A stretch of DNA of 64,000 bases from Idiomarina aminovorans (GTDB taxonomy: Bacteria > Pseudomonadota > Gammaproteobacteria > Enterobacterales > Alteromonadaceae): contig NZ_JAKNDA010000001.1 in the NCBI RefSeq assembly GCF_023155095.1, forward strand, positions 62,001 through 126,000, written 5' to 3'. The notes under the pieces were generated by a model, which worked only from the letters and a program-made list of their open reading frames with translations, was not told the DNA's origin and did no database searches. Both the position numbers and the translations under genes were made by a program. Numbering within the stretch: position 1 is the stretch's first letter; each line of letters starts with the position of its first letter. Of this stretch, positions 18,351 through 26,372 are shown in pieces.

Positions 18351-18891
18351 ATTTCGCTGGTTAATTTTATTTGGGCCATTGGTTTTATTTGCCGCGTTGC
18401 TTATTTTTTTGTTGAAAGGGCTTGGCAGTGACCCAACCGAGTTAGACTCGGCGCTGATCAATGAGCCTGTACCACAATTTGAAGCCAGTGATATTTATGA
18501 TACCCAAGTGGTTTACGATCAGTCGGTGCTGAAGGACGGCCCGGTTTTAATGAATGTTTGGGCCACCTGGTGTCCGACATGCCGGGCTGAGCATGAGTTT
18601 CTGAATGAACTGGCCTCGAACGGTATACCTATTGTTGGTCTGAATTATAAAGATGACTCGAGGCAGAAAGCGGTAAACTGGTTAAATACTCTGGGTGACC
18701 CCTACGTCATTAACTTGTTTGACCCTAAAGGTAAAATTGCTTTTGAATTTGGGGTATACGGCGCTCCCGAAACGTATTTTATCGATCACAAGGGCGTCAT
18801 TCGTTATCGCCATGTGGGTGATGTGAATGAGCGCAACTGGTCAAATAAACTGCAGGGCATTTATCAGCAGTTGGTGGAGGACGCTAAATGA
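18343..18891 (+). CDS. ccmG: CcmG/DsbE, periplasmic thioredoxin for apocytochrome reduction
   Basis: 182-residue membrane-tethered thioredoxin. Residues ~5-25 are the anchor. The active site is WATWCPTC, with the acidic insert and the cis-proline region GVYGAPETYFID typical of DsbE rather than general thioredoxins. It reduces apocytochrome c cysteines together with CcmH. It is coupled to ccmF (8-base overlap) and ccmH (4-base overlap). Confidence 0.96.
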   Translation: MSKFRWLILFGPLVLFAALLIFLLKGLGSDPTELDSALINEPVPQFEASDIYDTQVVYDQSVLKDGPVLMNVWATWCPTCRAEHEFLNELASNGIPIVGLNYKDDSRQKAVNWLNTLGDPYVINLFDPKGKIAFEFGVYGAPETYFIDHKGVIRYRHVGDVNERNWSNKLQGIYQQLVEDAK

Positions 18892-19349
18892 TTCGTTCTT
18901 TGCTACTGGCTTTTACTGCGGTTTTGCTGTTGATTCCTGCCGCTGCGGCGGAAAACGAAAACAACTATCAATTTGATAATGAACAGCAGCGCACAACGTA
19001 TCAACAACTGACAAAAGAGCTCCGTTGTCCCAAGTGCCAGAACCAGAATATTGGCGACTCTAATGCACCCCTGGCAGAGGACATGCGGGACCGCAGTTAT
19101 CAAATGCTGAAAGAAGGTCAGTCGCGGGAAAAAATTATCGAGTTCATGGTCGCCCGTTATGGTGACTTTGTACATTACCAACCGCCGTTTACGACAGTAA
19201 CCAGCATCTTATGGTGGGGACCTTTATTAATTGTCATTATTGGTATTGGGATTGCAGTGAGCTTAACCAGAAAGAAAAAGGCGGCGGTAGAATTAACCCA
19301 GGAAGAGCGTCAGCGCCTGCAGCAATTGAGGAAGTCCGGCGATGAGTAG
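18888..19349 (+). CDS. ccmH: CcmH (CycL-type), thiol reductant of the heme lyase complex
   Basis: 153-residue protein with a signal peptide (MIRSLLLAFTAVLLLIPAAAA), the redox motif LRCPKCQNQ, a short periplasmic helical domain and a C-terminal transmembrane helix (~102-125). It lacks the C-terminal TPR part of E. coli CcmH, which is encoded separately as the next gene, as in most gammaproteobacteria. It overlaps ccmI by eight bases. Confidence 0.95.
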   Translation: MIRSLLLAFTAVLLLIPAAAAENENNYQFDNEQQRTTYQQLTKELRCPKCQNQNIGDSNAPLAEDMRDRSYQMLKEGQSREKIIEFMVARYGDFVHYQPPFTTVTSILWWGPLLIVIIGIGIAVSLTRKKKAAVELTQEERQRLQQLRKSGDE

Positions 19350-20550
19350 TTTATGGTTACTAATGTTATTGATGTTACTGGTTGCTGTGGTATTTGTTTT
19401 GCTGGCGACTGGTAAGCAGCGGCGATACCAAAAGCGTCAGGATGAAAACCAACGTTGGTACGAGCAGCGTCTGGCGGAGCTTGGGGAAGAACGTTCCCAA
19501 CACGGACTACCGGAAGAAGATTATCGGTACGCAAAACAAGAGCTTGATAAAACCTTTTTGAACGATAGCCAGGATGTTGAAGAAAGTGTTCACTGGCACC
19601 GCGCTCCTGTTATCGTACCCATTGTATTACTGCTGGTGATTTCGGCAGGGTTGTATTGGGGATTCGGTAGTTGGAAGCTGCAGTTACAGGCAGAAGAAGC
19701 GCGTGAACGTTTACCCGAACTGGGCAAAACTTTATTGCAGCAACAGAACCAACAAGCTAGCCGCGAAGACCTGAATACTTTTGCTCTGGGGCTACGGCAA
19801 AAGTTGATGCGGGAACCCGATGACGCTGTTGCCTGGTGGATATACGCGGGAATAATGGTCGATCTGGGCGCTCGCGAAGACGCCAACGAAGCTTTTCAAA
19901 AAGCATTAGAGCTTGAGCCTGACCGGGTAAACACCTTAGTCAGTTACAGTCGCTTCTTGTTAATGTCTGGTGGTGAAGAAGATCAGCCCAAAGCAGCGCG
20001 TATGTTGGCTCATGCCTTGCAGCAAGACCCCGGCAATATTGAAGCTCTGTCGTTATTAGGTTTTGTTGCTTTTGAGCGTCAGGACTGGGAGCAGGCAGTT
20101 AGTGCCTGGCAGTTATTAAAACAGCGTTTACCGAAAAATTCTGAGCGTTATCAGGCAGTAGCGAATGCGCTGGAAAGTGCAAAAGAACAACAACAGAAGG
20201 CAAAGCTGCAGTTACAGGTTAGCGTTGAGTTACGTGATAATATGCGCCATCACTTGCCAGCTAACGGCACTCTTTTTGTTTATGTAACCGGAATTGAACA
20301 ACCGATGCCGGCTGCTGTAGTCAGGCAACCGATCAGTGAATTTCCCGTTACCGTAACCTTATCTAATCAAAATGCGATGTTACCAGACTATAAATTAAGC
20401 GACCTTGAGCAATGGTTAGTTCATGCAAGAATTTCGCAAGACGAAAAAATAGATAAACAAACGGGTGATCTTGAAGCTGAAACTGTGACTATAAAAGCGG
20501 GAGCTTCAACTGATTTAACTTTAACTTTATCAACCCGGGTTGACGAATGA
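19342..20550 (+). CDS. ccmI: CcmI (CycH-type), TPR apocytochrome chaperone
   Basis: 402-residue protein. Two transmembrane helices (~3-24 and ~87-107) flank a cytoplasmic Gln/Arg-rich loop with a leucine-zipper character. TPR repeats follow (around WWIYAGIMVDLGAREDANEA and NIEALSLLGFVAFERQDWEQ), then a C-terminal beta domain. The family binds the apocytochrome C-terminus and delivers it to CcmFH. It is the last ccm gene, overlapping mlaA by four bases. Confidence 0.93.
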   Translation: MSSLWLLMLLMLLVAVVFVLLATGKQRRYQKRQDENQRWYEQRLAELGEERSQHGLPEEDYRYAKQELDKTFLNDSQDVEESVHWHRAPVIVPIVLLLVISAGLYWGFGSWKLQLQAEEARERLPELGKTLLQQQNQQASREDLNTFALGLRQKLMREPDDAVAWWIYAGIMVDLGAREDANEAFQKALELEPDRVNTLVSYSRFLLMSGGEEDQPKAARMLAHALQQDPGNIEALSLLGFVAFERQDWEQAVSAWQLLKQRLPKNSERYQAVANALESAKEQQQKAKLQLQVSVELRDNMRHHLPANGTLFVYVTGIEQPMPAAVVRQPISEFPVTVTLSNQNAMLPDYKLSDLEQWLVHARISQDEKIDKQTGDLEAETVTIKAGASTDLTLTLSTRVDE

Positions 20551-21311
20551 AAAAATATGGATTGTTACTACTCGTTTCTGTGTTTATGGTCGGGTGTTCA
20601 TCAACACCAGATGACCCCTATGCAGACCCACGTGACCCGTTCGAAGATTTTAACCGGGATATGTGGGAGTTTAACCGTGACGTAGATAAAGCGGTAATAA
20701 AGCCGGCGGCTGAAACCTATGAGTATATTCCGCAACCCATCCGCACCTCTTTGTATCAAGCGGTAGAGAATCTAGAAGAACCATCCTCTTTCGTGAACAA
20801 CCTGTTGCAGTGGAAGGTGGCTGATGCCGGCATCTCTTTAGGCCGATTTATGGTTAATTCTACCGTCGGTTTAGTCGGGCTATTCGATGTGGCCACCCCG
20901 ATGGGATTAACCAAACGTGAGGAAAGTTTTGGTCAGACGTTGGCGGTATGGGGAGTGCCTGACGGACCTTATTTAATGTTGCCACTAATGGGGCCCACCG
21001 TTGTGGTCGATCGTGGCGGCGATTATGCTGATGGTCAATATTTTCCGTATCCGTCGTTAAGCTGGCCTATAGATATTGCCCGTTACGCGATAAAAGGTTT
21101 GGAGACGCGTTTACGCCTGCGTGAACAAGAGCGAATGCTGGACAACTCACTCGACCCTTATTCCTTTGTCAAAGACGTCTATTATCAGCGTTGGCAGGAT
21201 CAAGTTTTTGATGGCAACCCACCACAGCAAGAAGAAAACTTTGACGAGTGGGATGATGACTGGGACGATGAATTCGACGACAAGGATGATTCGGCAGCTG
21301 AGTCTTATTGA
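20547..21311 (+). CDS. mlaA: MlaA (VacJ), outer-membrane lipoprotein of lipid asymmetry system
   Basis: 254-residue lipoprotein. Signal sequence MKKYGLLLLVSVFMVGCSS has a clear lipobox ending at Cys17. The body shows typical MlaA segments DPFEDFNRDMWEFNRDVDKA, FVNNLLQWK and FGQTLAVWGVPDGPYLMLPL. It extracts mislocalised phospholipids from the outer leaflet. A very acidic tail of Asp/Glu residues ends the protein. It starts inside ccmI, so it is probably read with the ccm operon, although the mlaBCDEF partners are not here. Confidence 0.95.
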   Translation: MKKYGLLLLVSVFMVGCSSTPDDPYADPRDPFEDFNRDMWEFNRDVDKAVIKPAAETYEYIPQPIRTSLYQAVENLEEPSSFVNNLLQWKVADAGISLGRFMVNSTVGLVGLFDVATPMGLTKREESFGQTLAVWGVPDGPYLMLPLMGPTVVVDRGGDYADGQYFPYPSLSWPIDIARYAIKGLETRLRLREQERMLDNSLDPYSFVKDVYYQRWQDQVFDGNPPQQEENFDEWDDDWDDEFDDKDDSAAESY

Positions 21312-21366
21312 CGATTAGCTATTCCTGAACGATGCTTAGGGTATGATTCATCGCTAAGAGTTGACA

Positions 21367-22356
21367 ATGCCCCGAGCCCACATCGCTTTCATTGAAGATG
21401 ATCCGGTATTTCAGTCTGTCGTCAGACAGTATCTGATGAATACCGGATATAATGTCCGTTGCGCAGAGAGTGGTGGACAAGGTATAGAGCTTTGCCGAAC
21501 AGAATGCCCGGATATTGTTCTGTGTGATTTGAAACTGCCCGATATTGATGGCCTTGAAGTGATAGAGAAGCTTCTCAAAGTTTGTGCTCATACGCCAATT
21601 ATCGTTATTTCCGCCTCGGAAAAAATGTCTGATATTCGTGAAGCTGTCCGTTTAGGCGCCTGGGACTACCTGGTAAAGCCCCTTCAAAATCTTGATATCA
21701 TTGAAAATGCAGTAGAGCATTGCCTGCAACGCTATCAGCTTGAAGAGACTTATTTACAGGATGTATGGGAGCTGGATGCACACATTGATATTCTGTACCA
21801 GAATGACTTGATTGTCGGGCGTTTGGTAGAGGAGCTATTGCCTGAAGGCGAGCTGAGGTTAAATCATTATAAATTTGAGTGCGTGATCAATGATGCAGGA
21901 CGGGCTCCTGTTTGGATCGATTACCGACCTCTTACAAACGGTAAAGTTTTGGTCGTTATGGCCGCTGCACAGAACGCTACAGAACAGGGTTTGCTGCCGC
22001 TGCTGGTATTAAAAACACTGATTGATCCCTTGATACGCCAGCATTTGTCTGGTCATGACAACACGTTGCTGTCACCTGGTGCTTTACTGAGTCATTTAAA
22101 TCACGAGCTTTGTCATTCACAGGTCAGGTCAGCGTTCGATACTCTGGTCGGTGTTGTTGATACGCTGAAGCACACTTGGCTCTGGGCTCAGGGCGGAGAT
22201 AAATTTCAGCCTGAGCCAGGAGCAAAGCCTGATTTAGCCTTAGGTATTTGGCAAAATGCAAACTTCCGGGAGCACAAAATTGAACACTTTCACAAGCTAT
22301 ATTGTGCTTTTGAAGGTACTGAACTTACTGTAACTGCTGCGCCTCAAACTGCTTAA
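21367..22356 (+). CDS. rssB: RssB-like response regulator (sigma-S adaptor family)
   Basis: 329-residue protein. The N-terminal receiver has acidic E-D-D (IAFIEDDPVF), phospho-acceptor Asp in LCDLKLPDIDG and the Lys in YLVKPL. A linker helix and a C-terminal PP2C-like domain lacking obvious metal-binding aspartates follow, as in E. coli RssB. RssB delivers sigma-S to ClpXP. The E. coli gene is also directly upstream of galU, which strengthens the call; direct evidence of sigma-S binding is not available from sequence. ATG 21367 fits the AAGAG upstream better than TTG 21361. The 3' end overlaps a minus-strand gene by 32 bases. Confidence 0.8.
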   Translation: MPRAHIAFIEDDPVFQSVVRQYLMNTGYNVRCAESGGQGIELCRTECPDIVLCDLKLPDIDGLEVIEKLLKVCAHTPIIVISASEKMSDIREAVRLGAWDYLVKPLQNLDIIENAVEHCLQRYQLEETYLQDVWELDAHIDILYQNDLIVGRLVEELLPEGELRLNHYKFECVINDAGRAPVWIDYRPLTNGKVLVVMAAAQNATEQGLLPLLVLKTLIDPLIRQHLSGHDNTLLSPGALLSHLNHELCHSQVRSAFDTLVGVVDTLKHTWLWAQGGDKFQPEPGAKPDLALGIWQNANFREHKIEHFHKLYCAFEGTELTVTAAPQTA

Positions 22357-22636
22357 TGGCTTTATCCAGAAAGGGCAGTGACATATTCAGATTAATGGGT
22401 TGCGTAAATAGCGGGTAGCCAATACCAGCGGCTAATAAAGCGGGAACTTTCCACCAGCCTTCAACCTCTACAATAAAGAAGAAAATAAGACAAATAGGTA
22501 CCAGTTTAGCCATATTACAAATTAGGCGGCGGGGTACCGGCATTTTTTGTTGTGCCATTGACAAAATCATTGCTCTTTCCGTAAAGCTGTAGTTGGACAG
22601 TTGCGGAATGTGACGTGAAGAAAAATATAAAGCCAT
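22325..22636 (-). CDS. Small membrane protein, DUF6170-like, function unknown
   Basis: 103-residue protein beginning MALYFSSRHIPQLSNYSF at ATG 22636; a TTG at 22642 is in frame. The middle has two hydrophobic stretches (LVPICLIFFFIVEVEG and KVPALLAAGIGYPLF). It resembles a family of small membrane proteins of Alteromonadales that I tentatively recall as DUF6170. It sits convergent to rssB with a 32-base overlap and divergent from galU. I know no function. Confidence 0.65.
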   Translation of the reverse strand: MALYFSSRHIPQLSNYSFTERAMILSMAQQKMPVPRRLICNMAKLVPICLIFFFIVEVEGWWKVPALLAAGIGYPLFTQPINLNMSLPFLDKAIKQFEAQQLQ

Positions 22637-22739
22637 AGTCAATCTTTCATGTGAATTTTGTTAATTGGGTTGCATTATAACATGAGAAAAGGTTATAAAC
22701 TTGCGCTTCTGAAGTGAACAGAATTAAAGGACAGCTGTT

Positions 22740-23624
22740 ATGGTCAAAAAAGTCGTTATTCCGGTAGCCGGGCTTGGAACTCGGATGTTACCTGCTACTA
22801 AAGCGATCCCTAAAGAAATGTTGCCACTGGTCGATCGCCCGCTTATTCAGTACATTGTAGAAGAATGCGCTGCTGCTGGTTTGACCGACGTTATTCTGGT
22901 AACCCATTCGAGTAAAAACTCGATTGAAAATCACTTCGATACGAGTTTTGAACTGGAAACGACTCTGGAACAGCGCGTAAAACGTCAACTGCTGGCCGAA
23001 GTCAAAGCCATTTGCCCTGAAAAAACCACTATTATGCATGTTCGCCAGGGCGTTGCTAAAGGTCTTGGACACGCGGTTTTATGCGCTCGCCCATTAATTG
23101 GAGATGAACCTTTCGCAGTCGTGTTGCCCGACGTTTTGGTTGATGAAGCAAGCTGCAAACTTAACCGTGATAATTTAACGGAAATGGTCAAGAATTTTGA
23201 AGAAAGTGGCCATTCACAGGTTATGGTTGAAAAAGTGCCGCAGCAGGATGTCTGTAATTACGGTATTGCAGATATCAATGGCGCTGATTTGGCGCCGGGC
23301 GAACAGGCTGGTATTACTCAGTTGGTCGAAAAACCTTCAGTTAAAGACGCACCATCTGATTTAGCCGTTGTTGGACGTTATGTTTTTTCTGCTGATTTAT
23401 GGTCACTTTTGGAAAAAACCCCGGTGGGTGCCGGCAATGAAATTCAATTAACTGACGCCATGGCTATGCTGCTGGAGAAGCAGCCAGTTAAAGCGTATTA
23501 CATGAAAGGCAAGAGCCATGACTGTGGTAACAAACTGGGGTACGCTCAGGCTTTTGTTGAGCACGCTTTGCGACACCCCGATTTGGGCGCAGATATGAAA
23601 GCGTATATTCAGTCTTTGAAATAA
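22740..23624 (+). CDS. galU: GalU, UTP-glucose-1-phosphate uridylyltransferase
   Basis: 294-residue nucleotidyltransferase. The N-terminus [20 protein letters not shown] holds the nucleotide-binding GxGxR signature. [18 protein letters not shown] and the sugar-binding VEKPS and GNEIQLTDA segments are typical. It makes UDP-glucose for envelope polysaccharides. AAAGGACAGCTGTT lies before ATG 22740. It converges on a LysR gene with a four-base gap. Confidence 0.96.
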   Translation: MVKKVVIPVAGLGTRMLPATKAIPKEMLPLVDRPLIQYIVEECAAAGLTDVILVTHSSKNSIENHFDTSFELETTLEQRVKRQLLAEVKAICPEKTTIMHVRQGVAKGLGHAVLCARPLIGDEPFAVVLPDVLVDEASCKLNRDNLTEMVKNFEESGHSQVMVEKVPQQDVCNYGIADINGADLAPGEQAGITQLVEKPSVKDAPSDLAVVGRYVFSADLWSLLEKTPVGAGNEIQLTDAMAMLLEKQPVKAYYMKGKSHDCGNKLGYAQAFVEHALRHPDLGADMKAYIQSLK

Positions 23625-23628
23625 AGGT

Positions 23629-24522
23629 TCAGCGGGGCTGGTGCTTAAGTATCAGTTCCGCTAATGTTTTTGCACAAGGACCGGTCAGTTCTGCCTTGGG
23701 TAATACCATATAAAGACTGCCTTTACGCGAGCTGCTTCCTTCAACTTCAATACGACTCAGTTTGCCCGAGTTTAAGTCCTGTTGGGCTATATAGCTCGGC
23801 AGCCAGCAAAAACCCAGACCGTTACGGATTAATCTCAGGGCTTCATCAAAATGGCTGACGGTCCAGCGCTGTTCAGCTTTTAACCAGCCTTCGTCCTCTG
23901 CTGGCTGACTCCCACTATCCTGAATAACAATCTGCAAATGTTGTGACAGCTCATTCTGGTTAATGGGTTGTTCCAGTTTGGTCAGTGGGTGATCTGGATG
24001 ACAAACTAAGTCCATGTTGTACTGACTGATGGGTTCGCCGATAAAACCACGAGGTAAATGATGGGTGATGACGACATCTGCACTTTGCTGTTGAATTTGT
24101 TCAACGGTTCCGGTCAAGACAGTATCGTTAATAATTAAACGGCTGCCGCGGCTCTGTTGTTGAAATTCGTTCAGAATGGGAATTAACTGATTGCGGTCAA
24201 ACACCATTTCTAAAGCCAGTTTAACCTCAGGTTCCCAGCCCTGCTCGAGGTTGTCCGCTAACTGTTCTATTTCTTGAGTTAAACTGGTTAACTGCCGTGA
24301 ACGGCGAAGCAATACTTCACCCGCGGTGGTTAAATGTGCTTTTCGGCCTCTGACTTCTAATAATTGAACCCCCACCACTTGTTGAAGCTTAGCAACAGCA
24401 TGGTTAAGAGATGACTGACTTTTATTCAACGTCTCAGCCGCATGTGCATAACCGCCACAGTCAACGACCGCCTGTAAGATACGCCATTGTTCAATGGTCG
24501 ATTTGGGTCGGTAAATGCTCAT
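23629..24522 (-). CDS. LysR-family transcriptional regulator
   Basis: 297-residue regulator. The N-terminal winged HTH spans ~9-68 (STIEQWRILQAVVDCGGYAH, AAETLNKSQSSLNHAVAKLQ). A LysR substrate-binding domain follows (~95-295). The start is ATG 24522, preceded by GGAG with a 9-base spacing; longer in-frame starts lack a ribosome site and would run into cmoB. The target is unknown. It follows cmoB on the same strand by 22 bases and may share its transcript. Confidence 0.9.
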   Translation of the reverse strand: MSIYRPKSTIEQWRILQAVVDCGGYAHAAETLNKSQSSLNHAVAKLQQVVGVQLLEVRGRKAHLTTAGEVLLRRSRQLTSLTQEIEQLADNLEQGWEPEVKLALEMVFDRNQLIPILNEFQQQSRGSRLIINDTVLTGTVEQIQQQSADVVITHHLPRGFIGEPISQYNMDLVCHPDHPLTKLEQPINQNELSQHLQIVIQDSGSQPAEDEGWLKAEQRWTVSHFDEALRLIRNGLGFCWLPSYIAQQDLNSGKLSRIEVEGSSSRKGSLYMVLPKAELTGPCAKTLAELILKHQPR

Positions 24523-24544
24523 TTTGGTCCACTCCGGTAGGCCA

Positions 24545-25516
24545 TTAAACCCGAGCGGTAATAACTGCCCGAATTGGTGCTTGATAACCTTCAATAGTCT
24601 TATTAGGGTCTTTTGGATCAAGAAAGTTTGCCAATGACTCGCCGCTCATCCAGTCCGTTCGTCTTTGTTCCTCTGTTGAAGTGGTATTATGGTCGACAAT
24701 ACAAATATCTTTGAAGCCTAACCGCTCTAACCAAACCGACAATGCGCCGGCGCTAGGTAAAAACCAGACATTTCTCATTTGCGCATAGCGTTCACCCGGC
24801 ATCATTACAGTGGTTTCATCGCCTTCTACAACAATTGTCTCCAGTACCAACTGCCCGCCGGGGCGAATTAAAGACTTCAACTGCTGCAAAAACTCCACCG
24901 GTGAGCGGCGGTGATAAAGCACGCCCATGCTAAAAACCGTATCAAAACTCTTAAGCTCCGGCATGTTCTCAATGCCAACCGGGAAGAAATGGGCGCGTTG
25001 TTGCCAGGACAGCGGCATTAACTGGCTAATCGCCCGAAACTGCATAAGAAAGAGCTCACCAGGGTCAATCCCCCAAACGCAGTCAGCACCCGCTTCGAGC
25101 ATACGCCACAAGTGATAACCACTGCCGCAACCGACATCCAGTACCTGGCGACCATTAAGGTTGTCTAAATGCGGTGCAACGCGTTGCCACTTCCAGTCCG
25201 AGCGCCATTCCGTATCGATAGCAACACCAAATAAATTAAAGGGCCCTTTACGCCATGGTTGAAGTTGTTGCAAAAGCCCCGTCAGGCGAGCCCGGTCAGC
25301 GTCTGAAGCTTCATTTGGATGGCCAACCTGAATGGTGTCGGATAACTCAAGCTGTTTTGCGGTGAGCTCAGGCAATTGTTGTAAAATACGCTGCCAACGC
25401 TTTAAGTTACCATGCGGGTTAGTTTTAAATGCGCTCAGTTGCGGGGCCAGGGTATCCAGCCATTGTGCATGAGGGCTTTGCAGAAGCGTGGTAAGTTCTT
25501 TGCTAAAATCAACCAT
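24545..25516 (-). CDS. cmoB: CmoB, tRNA U34 carboxymethyltransferase
   Basis: 323-residue SAM-fold protein. The motif LDVGCGSGYHLWRML is motif I, with WGIDPGELFLMQF, FSMGVLYHRRSP and MRNVWFLPS characteristic of CmoB. It transfers a carboxymethyl group from carboxy-SAM to hydroxyuridine-34 in tRNAs, forming the cmo5U family of wobble bases. AAGGGATACT precedes ATG 25516. It is transcribed just after cmoA with an eight-base gap. Confidence 0.96.
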   Translation of the reverse strand: MVDFSKELTTLLQSPHAQWLDTLAPQLSAFKTNPHGNLKRWQRILQQLPELTAKQLELSDTIQVGHPNEASDADRARLTGLLQQLQPWRKGPFNLFGVAIDTEWRSDWKWQRVAPHLDNLNGRQVLDVGCGSGYHLWRMLEAGADCVWGIDPGELFLMQFRAISQLMPLSWQQRAHFFPVGIENMPELKSFDTVFSMGVLYHRRSPVEFLQQLKSLIRPGGQLVLETIVVEGDETTVMMPGERYAQMRNVWFLPSAGALSVWLERLGFKDICIVDHNTTSTEEQRRTDWMSGESLANFLDPKDPNKTIEGYQAPIRAVITARV

Positions 25517-25524
25517 AGTATCCC

Positions 25525-26256
25525 TTATTTAACCGCCAGCATGGCAGCGAAGTTGAAACATTGAAACCAAACTGTGCTGTGTTTAAAACCCGCTTTTTCA
25601 AAGCGTTGCTGGTGCGCTTCCAGGGTATCGACTTTCATCACGTTTTCGATGGCCGCACGCTTTTGGCTAATCTCTAGTTCGCTGTAACCATTAGCTCGTT
25701 TGAAGTCATGATGCAGGTCAATGAGTCGGTCATTCATTTGAGTATCAGGGTGGCGAATTTTCTCTGAAATTAATAATGCACCGCCTTTATTCATACCGTT
25801 AAAAATGTTTTGAATAACCTCGCCCCGTTTATCTTCCGGAATAAACTGCAGAGTGAAATTTAAGACCACAACCGATGCGTTTTCTATCGTAGTTGCTGTT
25901 AAATCCTGGCAAATAAGCTCAACCGGGACGTCACTTCGATAACCATCCAGATGCAGCTGTGCACGCTCAATCATAGGTTGAGCGTTATCAATACCAATGA
26001 TTTTACAATGCTTGGTGCGCTCACACCCTTTACGCATAGCCAGCGTTGCCGCGCCGAGAGAGCAGCCAAGATCATACAGATGACTGTTAGGTTGAACGTA
26101 CTGACTGACAAGCTGTGGCAATGTCTGCAAAATACTTGAATACCCCGGAACCGAGCGATTAATCATGTCGGGAAATACTTCAACCACATGCTGGTCAAAG
26201 CAGAAGTCCGAGATACTGGGTAACGGTTTTGAAAAGATGGTGTCGTGTTGCGTCAT
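25525..26256 (-). CDS. cmoA: CmoA, carboxy-SAM synthase
   Basis: 243-residue SAM-dependent enzyme. LYDLGCSLGAATLAMR is motif I, and IGIDNAQPMIERA and VVLNFTLQFIP match CmoA. It makes carboxy-S-adenosylmethionine from SAM and prephenate for CmoB. It is the first gene of a cmoA-cmoB unit; the intergenic space to the divergent diguanylate cyclase gene holds nested inverted repeats. The ribosome site before ATG 26256 is weak. Confidence 0.95.
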   Translation of the reverse strand: MTQHDTIFSKPLPSISDFCFDQHVVEVFPDMINRSVPGYSSILQTLPQLVSQYVQPNSHLYDLGCSLGAATLAMRKGCERTKHCKIIGIDNAQPMIERAQLHLDGYRSDVPVELICQDLTATTIENASVVVLNFTLQFIPEDKRGEVIQNIFNGMNKGGALLISEKIRHPDTQMNDRLIDLHHDFKRANGYSELEISQKRAAIENVMKVDTLEAHQQRFEKAGFKHSTVWFQCFNFAAMLAVK

Positions 26257-26282
26257 AAAATTTACTTTTATTCGATAAAGGT

Positions 26283-26350
26283 CTCAGATTTATTGGCATT
26301 TTACCGATAAATGATACTGACGCACAGGTCATATTGGACTAAAATCTGAG
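26283..26350. repeat. Nested inverted repeats between cmoA and the diguanylate cyclase gene
   Basis: Outer arms CTCAGATTT (26283-26291) and AAATCTGAG (26342-26350) are perfect 9-base complements separated by 50 bases. An inner imperfect pair TTTATTGG and CCGATAAA lies at 26289-26312. The right outer arm covers the -10 element proposed for the plus-strand gene, so regulator binding is possible. Confidence 0.6.
26317..26345 (+). promoter_or_regulatory. Probable sigma-70 promoter of the diguanylate cyclase gene
   Basis: CTGACG (26317-26322) and TAAAAT (26340-26345) with a 17-base spacer, 28 bases before the TTG start. Both elements are partial matches. Confidence 0.45.
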
Positions 26351-26372
26351 CATAACTGATGGAGAGAAAACA

